Positions 7,324 to 14,435 of a DNA stretch of 18,751 bases are shown here, one piece after another. Source of the stretch: Clostridiales bacterium (GTDB taxonomy: Bacteria; Bacillota; Clostridia; Oscillospirales; QAMX01); assembly GCA_016285815.1 (NCBI GenBank), contig JAEERN010000218.1:1-18751 (forward strand). Reading direction: 5' to 3'. Position 1 is the stretch's first letter. The number at the start of each line of letters is the position of its first letter. The notes beneath the pieces were generated by a model. It was not told the DNA's origin. It saw only the letters and a list, made by a program, of their open reading frames with translations, and searched no databases. The position numbers and the translations under genes were made by a program.

Positions 7324-7917
7324 TTATGAATTCAGCCGCTCGCCCACCGCTCCGCCGGGGTGGATGAGGGCAAACCGCTCGTTCTGAAAATCGGTCTCTT
7401 CGATCAGCATGGTCTGCAGCACGTGGAAGATCACCGCCAGCGCCGTGCTCGAGGTCGTCCCCTGACAGTTGTACCGGTCCGTTTCGCGGTTCACGTGCTG
7501 CCGCAGCACCACGTCCGCTCCTTTGGCCAGCGGCGAGTCCGCGTCCTCGGTGACGGCGATGACCCGCACGCCCTTGCGGCGGCAGATCTCCAGGATCGGC
7601 AGAAGCTCGCCGGTCTTCCCCCCGCGCGAGGCGAACAGGCAGACGTCGCCCCGCTGCAGAAAGCCCGTCCCGCCGTGGACCGCCTCGGCAGGCGAGATGA
7701 ATTTGGCCGGACGCTCGATACAGCACATCAGGTGCGCAAAGTGCCGGCACAGGATCCCCGAGTGGCCGCAGCCGGTGGCGCCGATGCGCGGCGCGTTTTT
7801 CAACAGCTCCACCGCCCGGCCGTAGGCCTCTTCGTCAAAATACTCCGCCATCTCCCGGATGCATTCGCTCTCGATCTGATAGACGCTGCGCGCCCGTTCC
7901 AGAGCCTCCCGCTTCAT
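7324..7917 (-). CDS. SIS-domain sugar-phosphate isomerase, KpsF/GutQ-like without CBS domains
   Basis: A 197-aa single-domain protein. It carries GCGHSG (49-54), PAEAVHGG (76-83), SRGGKTGEL (97-105), GTTSSTALA (153-161) and HPGGAVGERL (186-195). These match the SIS domain of arabinose-5-phosphate isomerases (KpsF/KdsD/GutQ), which interconvert ribulose-5-phosphate and arabinose-5-phosphate. The two CBS domains of those enzymes are absent, so by length it resembles 6-phospho-3-hexuloisomerases. It is predicted to be a cytoplasmic ketose/aldose phosphate isomerase acting on the phosphorylated product of the kinase upstream (42 nt away). Exact substrate specificity cannot be read. The next gene, YjbQ, starts 20 nt downstream. 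Confidence 0.82.
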   Translation of the reverse strand: MKREALERARSVYQIESECIREMAEYFDEEAYGRAVELLKNAPRIGATGCGHSGILCRHFAHLMCCIERPAKFISPAEAVHGGTGFLQRGDVCLFASRGGKTGELLPILEICRRKGVRVIAVTEDADSPLAKGADVVLRQHVNRETDRYNCQGTTSSTALAVIFHVLQTMLIEETDFQNERFALIHPGGAVGERLNS

Positions 7918-7959
7918 AACGCCTCCCCCGCCGCCCGTCCGGACGGTCTCTTTCTTTAT

Positions 7960-9306
7960 TTACGCCTGTTTTTCGTCCAGCCGGGCCTTCATGGCCGCGA
8001 AGGCCTCCCGCTCTCCCGGGAAGAGCCCGACGCCGACGCCCGCCAGCAGACACGAGCCCACCGCGCCGGCGGACTGGCCGTTGACCACGCGGATCTCCTG
8101 CTCCAGCACCTCGGCGATGACCCGGGTGCAGACGGCAGAGTTGGTGATGCCGCCGATGGCGGTGATCTTCTCCGCCCGCAGACCGCACCCGCGCAGAGCC
8201 GCCAGATTGTCCTTGAGCTGAAGCGCCGCTCCTTCGATGATCGCCCGGGCCACGTCGGCCCCGGCGTGTCCCCCGGCGCGGGCAAAGTCCGCGTCGGTGA
8301 AGTCGAAGCGCAGCCCGCCGCAGCCCGCCGTACCGCGGCCCACGAGCTCGTCGAACGCCCGGTGCGGGATCCTGCCGAAGAACCGTTCGCGGCGCGCGTC
8401 GATCTTTTCGCTGACCGAGGTCAGGGACTTCATCACGCACCACGGCGCGCCGCGCAGCAGGAAACGGTCCACGAGCCCGCCGGTGGACAGCGCGAACTCC
8501 CGCGAGGCCACGGGGAAGAACTCGACCCACGACGTGCCGCAGGAGAGCAGCAGCTCGCCCTCGTCCAGCACGCCGGCGCCCAGCGCGCCGGAGGGATGGT
8601 CGAAGCTGCCCAGCACCACCCGGGTCTCGGCGGAGACGCCGAGGCGGGCGGCCATGGGCGGCGTCACCGTCCCCAGCACCGTGCCCTTGTCGAAGATCGG
8701 CGGGAGCTTGTCCGCCGAAAAGCCGAAGCGCCGCAGCAGCGCCTCGTTGTAAACGCCCTTTTCCTGATCCATCAGGTAAGACGGGGTCCCCATGGAATGA
8801 GAGATGCCCCAGCGGCCCGTGATGCGGAAGTTGAGATACTCCGCGCTCATGACCACGGTCTCGGCCCGCGCCAGAAGCTCCGGCTCGTGGACCCGGAGCC
8901 AGGCCAGGTTCGCCGCCGGCATCCCGCCGAAAAGCGGCCAGCCCACGGTCCGGTAAAAGGCGGCCTGCTCCTCCGGGGTATAGACCTTGTCCAGATCCTC
9001 CTGCGCGACCTCGGTCTGCCAGCCGACGATGGGCGTCAGCGGCCGGCCGTCCCGGTCCAGCAGCATGGGGTTCCCGCTGGCGCAGCAGGAACAGATCGCC
9101 GCGACCGGGAGCACGGTGCGGTCCGCCAGCTCCCGGATCACCGAAAAGCAGGTCCCGCAGAAGGCCTCGGGGTCCAGAAACCGCGCGCGGCCCTGTTCCG
9201 TATAGGTGAAGGGGCGCGACGCCGTGCCGAGGATCTCGCCGGTCTCCGTCATCAGCGCGCCCTTGACCGCCGAGGTCCCGATATCCAGCCCGATCAAGCT
9301 CTTCAT
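7960..9306 (-). CDS. FGGY-family carbohydrate kinase
   Basis: A 448-aa protein. It has the N-terminal phosphate-1 motif GLDIGTSAVKG (6-16), catalytic-base motif GSFDHPSGALGAG (233-245, Asp236), CGTSW (256-260), and a C-terminal adenosine-binding region AIGGITNSAVCTRVIAEVL (383-401). It is ATP-dependent and should phosphorylate a ketose, polyol or related sugar in the cytoplasm. The substrate-loop sequence (CASGNPMLLDRDGRPL, 75-90) does not match what I recall of xylulose, glycerol or ribulose kinases, so a specific name is not given. It is the first gene of the leftward operon, with a near-consensus promoter upstream. The ribosome site (GGAAAAGCGGT before the ATG) is weaker than those of its neighbours. 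Confidence 0.9.
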   Translation of the reverse strand: MKSLIGLDIGTSAVKGALMTETGEILGTASRPFTYTEQGRARFLDPEAFCGTCFSVIRELADRTVLPVAAICSCCASGNPMLLDRDGRPLTPIVGWQTEVAQEDLDKVYTPEEQAAFYRTVGWPLFGGMPAANLAWLRVHEPELLARAETVVMSAEYLNFRITGRWGISHSMGTPSYLMDQEKGVYNEALLRRFGFSADKLPPIFDKGTVLGTVTPPMAARLGVSAETRVVLGSFDHPSGALGAGVLDEGELLLSCGTSWVEFFPVASREFALSTGGLVDRFLLRGAPWCVMKSLTSVSEKIDARRERFFGRIPHRAFDELVGRGTAGCGGLRFDFTDADFARAGGHAGADVARAIIEGAALQLKDNLAALRGCGLRAEKITAIGGITNSAVCTRVIAEVLEQEIRVVNGQSAGAVGSCLLAGVGVGLFPGEREAFAAMKARLDEKQA

Positions 9307-9374
9307 ACCGCTTTTCCGATCCCTTTCCCGCCGCCGGGCCGCCCCGGCCGTTCGCTCTCTTTCTCCCGTATATT

Positions 9375-9402
9375 ATTATACGCGCAATCTTCGATTTGTC
9401 AA
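9375..9402 (-). promoter_or_regulatory. Promoter of the leftward catabolic operon
   Basis: On the minus strand: perfect TTGACA (9397-9402), a 16-nt spacer and perfect TATAAT (9375-9380). The predicted start near 9368 leaves a leader of about 60 nt before the kinase ATG. The 9307-9609 intergenic region holds this promoter, the rightward promoter and a leader hairpin; I see no clear long operator palindrome. Confidence 0.87.
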
Positions 9403-9488
9403 TGCGTTCCGGCCGGATCTCCGCCGCAAAAAGCCGCCCGGCCCCCCCTCCGGCCCCGCAGGTTTCGCCCTCCTTTCCCCCGCGGGAC

Positions 9489-9517
9489 TTTACTTTTTCG
9501 GGGGGCTGTGCTATAAT
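9489..9517 (+). promoter_or_regulatory. Promoter of the rightward catabolic operon
   Basis: TTTACT (9489-9494), a 17-nt spacer and perfect TATAAT (9512-9517) preceded by TGC (extended -10). The predicted start near 9524 gives a leader of about 85 nt. The weaker -35 than in the leftward promoter would suit activator control, though this is inference. Confidence 0.8.
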
Positions 9518-9542
9518 CCAGCGTGGAGATCTGCGGGCAAAG

Positions 9543-9561
9543 GCCCGGCAGAGCGCCGGGC
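9543..9561 (+). promoter_or_regulatory. Hairpin in the 5' leader of the rightward operon
   Basis: GCCCGGC (9543-9549) and GCCGGGC (9555-9561) form a perfect 7-bp stem with a 5-nt loop (AGAGC), inside the transcribed leader. There is no U-tract after it, so it is not a simple terminator. It may stabilise the message or take part in leader control. No riboswitch family is recognised. Confidence 0.45.
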
Positions 9562-9609
9562 GCGGCGCGTTCCCGCCCGGCCGACACTGTTGTTTCAGGA
9601 GATGAGCAA

Positions 9610-10680
9610 ATGCCGCTGTTCGAAGTCACGGAAAACGACAAGAGGATCTATGAGACGGAGCTGAAGGACTTTCTGCCCGACCGGATCCTGGATATCCACA
9701 CCCACGTCTGGCTCGACTCTCTCACGGTCCCGCCGCCCGCCGACGAGGCTCTGCGCACGGTGGTCTGGCCGTCGCTGGTGGCCAAAGACGACAGCATCGA
9801 GGACCTTCAGGAGACGTACCGTCTGCTGTTTCCCGGCAAAGAGGTCTCCGCGCTGATGTTCACAAGCGCGGTCCACAGTGTGGAGAGCGGACGGGCCAAC
9901 AACGAATACGTGGCCCGGGCGTCCCGGAAAACGGGGTGGCCCGCCCTGTATTACAGCCATCCCACCCAGAGCGCGGACGAGGTCGAGCGCATGATCCGGG
10001 CCGGCGGTTTTCTGGGGATCAAGTCCTATCTGAGCCTCGCCCCGTCCTATCTGCCCGAGGCGGAGATCCGCGTGTTCGACTTTTTCCCCAAGCACCAGCT
10101 GAAACGCATGGACGAGATGGGCGCCATCGTCATGCTCCACATCCCGCGCAACGGCCGCCTCAAGGATCCCGTCAATCTGGAGCAGATCCTGGAGATCAAG
10201 CGGGAGTTCCCGAACGTCCGGCTGATCATCGCGCACGTCGGCCGCGCCTATACGGTGGGCGACGTGGGGAACGCCTTTACGGACTATCTGAACCGGGCGC
10301 CGGATCTGATGTACGACTTTTCCGCCAACTGCTGCGAGTACGCCATCACCGAGGTGATCCGGAACGCCGGCCCGAAGCACGTGATGTACGGCACCGATAT
10401 GCCGATCCTTCGGATGCGGACCCACCGCATCGAGGAGAACGGCACCTATATCAATCTGGTGCCGCCGGGCCTGTACGGCGACCCGGCCCAGGACCGCCAT
10501 CTGCGCGAGGTGTCCCCGCAGGAGGCCGGGTCCATCACCTTCTTCGTCTACGAAGAGCTGCTGGCCTTCAAGCGCGCCTGTCAGACGCTGGGCATGACCG
10601 CCGACGACGTGGCGGACATGATGTACAACAACGCGGCGGCCCTGATCGAGGGCGCGCGGCGCTCTCTCTACGGCGCGTAA
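9610..10680 (+). CDS. Amidohydrolase_2-family metal-dependent hydrolase
   Basis: A 356-aa protein; the ATG at 9610 has AGGAG 8 nt upstream. The TIM-barrel metal-hydrolase motifs are in order: LDIHTH (27-32, metal His30 and His32), a Lys-containing FLGIKSYL (134-141), MLHIPR (His177), LIIAHVGR (His209) and YGTDMP (Asp263). This fits Pfam Amidohydro_2, which includes sugar lactonases, decarboxylases and other C-O/C-N/C-C hydrolases. In a sugar locus, lactone or acyl hydrolysis is the likeliest role. No signal peptide, so cytoplasmic. It is the first gene of the rightward operon, 20 nt before the isomerase. Family secure, substrate unknown. Confidence 0.85.
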   Translation: MPLFEVTENDKRIYETELKDFLPDRILDIHTHVWLDSLTVPPPADEALRTVVWPSLVAKDDSIEDLQETYRLLFPGKEVSALMFTSAVHSVESGRANNEYVARASRKTGWPALYYSHPTQSADEVERMIRAGGFLGIKSYLSLAPSYLPEAEIRVFDFFPKHQLKRMDEMGAIVMLHIPRNGRLKDPVNLEQILEIKREFPNVRLIIAHVGRAYTVGDVGNAFTDYLNRAPDLMYDFSANCCEYAITEVIRNAGPKHVMYGTDMPILRMRTHRIEENGTYINLVPPGLYGDPAQDRHLREVSPQEAGSITFFVYEELLAFKRACQTLGMTADDVADMMYNNAAALIEGARRSLYGA

Positions 10681-10700
10681 AGAAATAAGGAGGATCGACC

Positions 10701-12095
10701 GTGAAAAAGATCAAGATCGCGTATCTGCCCCTTTACATCAAGCTGTACGACGACAGCGTCCCGCAGGAGCGCGGGCCCATGGAGGCCTATATGCGCCGGC
10801 TGATCGCCATGATCGAAGAGCGGGGCTTCGAGGTGGTTCCGGCGGACGGGATCTGCCGCGTCCGGGAAGAGTTCGACCGCGCGGCGGAAAAGTTCAACGC
10901 CGACCCCGAGATCGCCGCGGTCGTCACCCAGCATCTGGCCTATTCCCCCTCGCTGGAGTCCATCGGGGCGCTGCTGTCTCTGCGCGCGCCCCTCATCGTG
11001 CTGGACACCACCCCGGACTACGAGCTGGTCCGGGCGGCCGGGACCGAGAACCGGATCATGCCGAACCACGGGATCCACGGCGTCCAGGACATGTGCAGCA
11101 TGCTCCGGCGGAACGGCCGTTCCTATGAGATCTGCGCGGGCCACGCGCTCCACAGCGGCGTCATCGACGAGCTCTGCGGCCTCTGCCGCGCGGCATACGC
11201 GGCCAAGACCCTTCGGGAGTGCCGCATCGGCATGGTCGGCGGCGAGTTCGAGGGCATGGGCGATTTCCGGGTCCCGGACCTGCGGCTGTCGCGCGAGATC
11301 GGCTTTCAGACCGTCCGGATGACGGCGGAAGAGGGCCGCGCGTTCTCCGCCGCCGTCTCGGAACAGGAGATCGCCGAAGAGCTGGCCGACGACGCCGCCC
11401 GGTACGACGTGCGCGTGGAGGACCGGACGGCTTACGCCGACGCCGCCCGGGCGGGCCTCGCCGTCCGCCGCTGGATGGAGGCGGAAAAGCTGGACGGCGT
11501 GACGGTCAACTTCCTGCACGCGGACGAGGCGGGGCTGGCGAAGATGCCCTTCGTCGAGTGCTGCAAGGTGTTGGAGCGGGGCCAGGGCTACGCCGGAGAG
11601 GGCGATAACCTGACCGCGGCGCTGGTGGCCGCGCTGATCCGCACGTGGCCCGACACCACGTTCACCGAGATGTTCTGCCCGGACTGGGAGCGGGATCTGA
11701 TCCTGATGAGCCACATGGGCGAGCTGAACCCCCGTCTGACCGCGTGGAAGCCCGTGGCGGTCGACAAGCCCTTCAACTACAACTCCTGCGGCGACACCGT
11801 GGCCCTGAGCGGCTGCTTCCGCGCCGGACAGGCGGTGCTGGTCAACCTCGCCCCCATGGCCGAGAGCTTTTCCCTGATCCTGTCCGAAGTCGAGCTGACC
11901 GGCGACGGGACGCCGGACGGCGCGTATGCCGACAGCGTCCAGGGGTGGCTGAAGCCCGCCCGCCCGCTGGCCGACTTTCTGAAGGCCTATTCTCTGGCCG
12001 GCGGCACCCACCATTCCGCTCTGGTCTACGGCGCAAAGCTCTGCGAGCTGGCGGCCTTCGGCCGGATGATGGGCTTTGAAACCGTGATCCTGTAA
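10701..12095 (+). CDS. L-arabinose/L-fucose isomerase-like aldose-ketose isomerase
   Basis: A 464-aa protein with a GTG start at 10701, 7 nt after AAGGAGG. The C-terminal half lines up with the four metal/catalytic positions of L-arabinose isomerase: Glu in GEGDNLTAAL (Glu300), Glu in FTEMF (Glu323), His in MSHMGELNP (His338) and His in GGTHHSAL (His437/438). The N-terminal half keeps the sugar-isomerase Rossmann-like pattern (IAAVVTQHLAYSPS, RIGMVGGEFEGMGDF) but lacks close AraA identity. It should interconvert an aldose and a ketose with a divalent metal in the cytoplasm. It is close to, but not, canonical araA, and is some 35 residues shorter than E. coli AraA (500 aa). It is followed 20 nt later by the TIM-like gene. 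Confidence 0.82.
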   Translation: MKKIKIAYLPLYIKLYDDSVPQERGPMEAYMRRLIAMIEERGFEVVPADGICRVREEFDRAAEKFNADPEIAAVVTQHLAYSPSLESIGALLSLRAPLIVLDTTPDYELVRAAGTENRIMPNHGIHGVQDMCSMLRRNGRSYEICAGHALHSGVIDELCGLCRAAYAAKTLRECRIGMVGGEFEGMGDFRVPDLRLSREIGFQTVRMTAEEGRAFSAAVSEQEIAEELADDAARYDVRVEDRTAYADAARAGLAVRRWMEAEKLDGVTVNFLHADEAGLAKMPFVECCKVLERGQGYAGEGDNLTAALVAALIRTWPDTTFTEMFCPDWERDLILMSHMGELNPRLTAWKPVAVDKPFNYNSCGDTVALSGCFRAGQAVLVNLAPMAESFSLILSEVELTGDGTPDGAYADSVQGWLKPARPLADFLKAYSLAGGTHHSALVYGAKLCELAAFGRMMGFETVIL

Positions 12096-12115
12096 AAAAG
12101 AAAGAGGGAGACCCT

Positions 12116-12817
12116 ATGAAACCGAAGATCCGGACCCCGTACTTTGAGATCGGGACCAAGAACTACGTCTACGGCGACAAGGTGCTGGAGTACGCGCTGG
12201 CCGCCGACGCCGCCGCGGAGAAGTATGACGTCGACGTGCTGTTCATCACCCCCGCCGTGGAGATCCGGCGGATCGCAGAGAACACGAAGCACCTGATCGT
12301 GCTGGCGCCGTACATGGACACGCTGCGCCCCGGCCGCGGCATGGCGGACATCCTGCCCGAGGCTCTGAAGGCCGCCGGCGCTCAGGGCGTCGTGATCAAC
12401 CACTGTGAAAAGCCCATGAGCCTTCCGCAGATGAAGGCCACCATCGACCGCGCGCGCGAGCTGGACTTTCTGGTCTTCGCCTGCGCCGACACGCTGGACG
12501 AGGCCAAGGCCATCGCCCAGCTGCACCCGGACATCATCAACCCCGAGCCCTCGGGGATCATCGGCGGCGGGAACGGCGTCTCGCCCATGGACTATGTGAT
12601 GGACTCCATCCGGGTAATCAAGGCCATCGACCCCGGCATCCTGGTGGAGCAGGCCGCCGGCATCACCAACGGTCAACAGGTCTACGACTTCATCATGGCC
12701 GGCAGCGAGGCGGCGGGCGCCGCCTCGGGCATCATGAACGCCGCAGATCCCGTCGCCATGATCGACGAGATGATCGCCGCGACCCGCCGGGCCGCGGACG
12801 ACCTGAAAAAACGATAA
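12116..12817 (+). CDS. Archaeal-type triosephosphate isomerase homologue with altered active site
   Basis: A 233-aa protein. It aligns well (from memory) with archaeal-type TIMs such as Pyrococcus: GTKNY (13-17), a LAPYMD...PEALKAAGAQGVVINHCEKPM block (63-101), NPEPSGIIGGG (142-152) and a C-terminal GITNGQQVYDFIMAGSEAAGAASG phosphate-binding region. The catalytic Lys (Lys15) and Glu (Glu144) are present. However, the Asn that precedes the Lys is Gly13, and the catalytic His of the AQH(I/V)D motif is Tyr66. It is therefore probably not an ordinary glyceraldehyde-3-phosphate/dihydroxyacetone-phosphate isomerase. It may be an isomerase or epimerase for another phosphorylated ketose, as EryH is for tetrulose-phosphate. 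Central gene of the rightward operon, 11 nt before yjbQ copy 2. Confidence 0.8.
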   Translation: MKPKIRTPYFEIGTKNYVYGDKVLEYALAADAAAEKYDVDVLFITPAVEIRRIAENTKHLIVLAPYMDTLRPGRGMADILPEALKAAGAQGVVINHCEKPMSLPQMKATIDRARELDFLVFACADTLDEAKAIAQLHPDIINPEPSGIIGGGNGVSPMDYVMDSIRVIKAIDPGILVEQAAGITNGQQVYDFIMAGSEAAGAASGIMNAADPVAMIDEMIAATRRAADDLKKR

Positions 12818-12828
12818 GGAGGATCGCC

Positions 12829-13323
12829 ATGATCCGGAAACAGTCTTTCCAAGTCGAATCCAACCACCGCGCCGTCAGCTTTCACGACGTCACCGACCGG
12901 GTCAAGGTGATCGTGCGCGAGTCCGGCGTCCGGGACGGGATCGTCGTGGTGTATTCCCACCACACCACCTGTTCGGTCATCACGCAGGAGTGCGCCTTCG
13001 ACCTGTCCATGACCGGACTCGAGACCCTGCAGCAGGACCTGGTGAACGCCTTCGAAAAGTGGATCCCCACCTGCCGCAGCGAGGGGATGTATCTCCACCC
13101 CGGCCCCAAGGCGCTGACCTTCGCCGAAGAGCACGGCGAGGACAACTTCGGCTGTCACAACACCGACGCGCACCTGCGCTCGTCCATCATCGGCCGCAGC
13201 GTGACCATCGTGCTGGACGACGGGAAGGCCGATCTGGGCGACTTCGGCCGCATCCACTTCATCGACTGGGATCAGACCCGCGGACGGACCCGCACCGTCC
13301 AGGTCATGATCATCGGAGAATAA
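12829..13323 (+). CDS. YjbQ-family protein (copy 2)
   Basis: A 164-aa protein; the ATG at 12829 follows TAAGGAGG, which overlaps the stop codon of the TIM-like gene. It shares with copy 1 the blocks SHHTTCSVITQEC (43-55), HPGP (90-93), NTDAHLRS (111-118), IGRS (121-124) and IDWDQTRGRTR (145-155). It lacks the C-terminal extension of copy 1 and differs in the loop after HPGP (KALTFAEEHGEDNFGCH). The two are clear but diverged paralogues. A role in the same pathway is indicated by tight operon packing; the reaction of this UPF0047/YjbQ family is not established. Cytoplasmic; no signal peptide. Confidence 0.85.
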   Translation: MIRKQSFQVESNHRAVSFHDVTDRVKVIVRESGVRDGIVVVYSHHTTCSVITQECAFDLSMTGLETLQQDLVNAFEKWIPTCRSEGMYLHPGPKALTFAEEHGEDNFGCHNTDAHLRSSIIGRSVTIVLDDGKADLGDFGRIHFIDWDQTRGRTRTVQVMIIGE

Positions 13324-13369
13324 CCTTTTCCCGGACCGGGACCGAACGACTGAGAAAGAGAGCGCGGAG

Positions 13370-14380
13370 ATGAAAAAAAAGCCGAGGATCCTGCTGCTGG
13401 CCACCGGGGGCACCATCGCCTCAGTGCTGTTCGAGAACGGGCTCGCGCCCGGGCTGGAGGCCGGACAGCTCCTGCACTATATCCCGGAGGTCCGGGACCG
13501 CTTCGACGTGGACGCCGTCCAGCTGTGCAACCTCGACAGCACCAACATGACGCCCGCCCACTGGGTGGAGATGGTCTGCGCCGTCGAGCGGGATTACGAT
13601 GCTTACGACGGCTTCGTGATCTGCCACGGGACGGACACCATGGCCTACACCTCTGCCGCGCTGTCCTATCTGATCCGGGATTCGCGCAAGCCCATAGTCG
13701 TCACCGGCTCGCAGAAGCCCATCGGCGAAAACAGCACCGACGCCCGCCAGAACCTGATCGACAGCATCCAGTATGCGGCGGATCCCGTGTCCCAGGGGGT
13801 CGTGCTGGTCTTCAACGGCAGCGTGATCGCCGGAACGCGCGCCAAAAAGACCTATGCCTCCAGCTATAACGCGTTCAGCAGCGTGAACTTTCCGGCCCTG
13901 GCGGTGATCCGGAACGGGCGGATCATCCGCTTTTTCCCCCAGCCGCCCTGTACCCGCCCCGTCCGCTTTCTGAAAAAGGTGAACGACAGCGTCGTGGTGC
14001 TGAAGCTGATCCCGGGAACCCGGCCGGATCTGGTCGAGGACCTGTTCCGCCGCTACGACTGCATCGTCATCGAAAGCTTCGGCGTGGGCGGGGTCCCTTC
14101 CGGCCTTCAGGAGCTCTTTTACCGGCAGATGGAACAGTGGATCGCCCGGGGAAAGCTCGTGGTGTTCGCCACGCAGGTGGTCAACGAGGGCAGCGATATG
14201 GAGATCTACGAGGTCGGGCAGAAAGTGAAAAAAGACCTCCACCTGATGGAGGCCTACGATATGACGCTGGAGGCCACGGTGACCAAGCTGATGGTGCTGA
14301 TGGCCGAGTGCGGGGGCGACTATCGCGCCGTCCGCGAGGGGTTCTACACTCCCGTCAACTACGACCTGCTGGGCAGATGA
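13370..14380 (+). CDS. Type I L-asparaginase family protein
   Basis: A 336-aa protein with both asparaginase signatures: LLATGGTIAS (9-18, nucleophile Thr15) and ICHGTDTMAYT (84-94, Thr88-Asp89), plus DSTNM (56-60) and VVTGSQKPI. It has no signal peptide, so it fits the cytoplasmic type I (AnsA-like) group, which hydrolyses asparagine to aspartate and ammonia. Its position inside a sugar operon, 46 nt after yjbQ copy 2, suggests it may act on a sugar-linked or otherwise modified amide rather than on free asparagine, as FraE does in fructose-asparagine use; this is inference. The ribosome site (GCGGAG, close to the ATG) is weaker than those of its neighbours. Confidence 0.88.
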   Translation: MKKKPRILLLATGGTIASVLFENGLAPGLEAGQLLHYIPEVRDRFDVDAVQLCNLDSTNMTPAHWVEMVCAVERDYDAYDGFVICHGTDTMAYTSAALSYLIRDSRKPIVVTGSQKPIGENSTDARQNLIDSIQYAADPVSQGVVLVFNGSVIAGTRAKKTYASSYNAFSSVNFPALAVIRNGRIIRFFPQPPCTRPVRFLKKVNDSVVVLKLIPGTRPDLVEDLFRRYDCIVIESFGVGGVPSGLQELFYRQMEQWIARGKLVVFATQVVNEGSDMEIYEVGQKVKKDLHLMEAYDMTLEATVTKLMVLMAECGGDYRAVREGFYTPVNYDLLGR

Positions 14381-14435
14381 CGCCGCGCCGGGCGCGGCGG
14401 ATCACGGGATTTTCCCCGAAAACAAGGAGGACACT

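Noticed and set aside
6683..7750. Upstream extension of YjbQ copy 1 to a 355-aa fusion
   Set aside because: The extra 149 residues are an out-of-frame reading of the SIS gene; the ATG at 7303 has a good ribosome site and starts the conserved domain.
7360..9516. 718-codon forward open frame opposite the SIS and kinase genes
   Set aside because: It is antisense to two clear enzyme genes, without a ribosome site or family motif, and arises from high GC content at third positions.
14381..14402. GC-rich inverted repeat (CCGCGC-CGG-GCGCGG) between the asparaginase and Gfo genes as a terminator
   Set aside because: No U-tract follows and the next gene has a strong ribosome site 30 nt on; at most a processing or attenuation hairpin.
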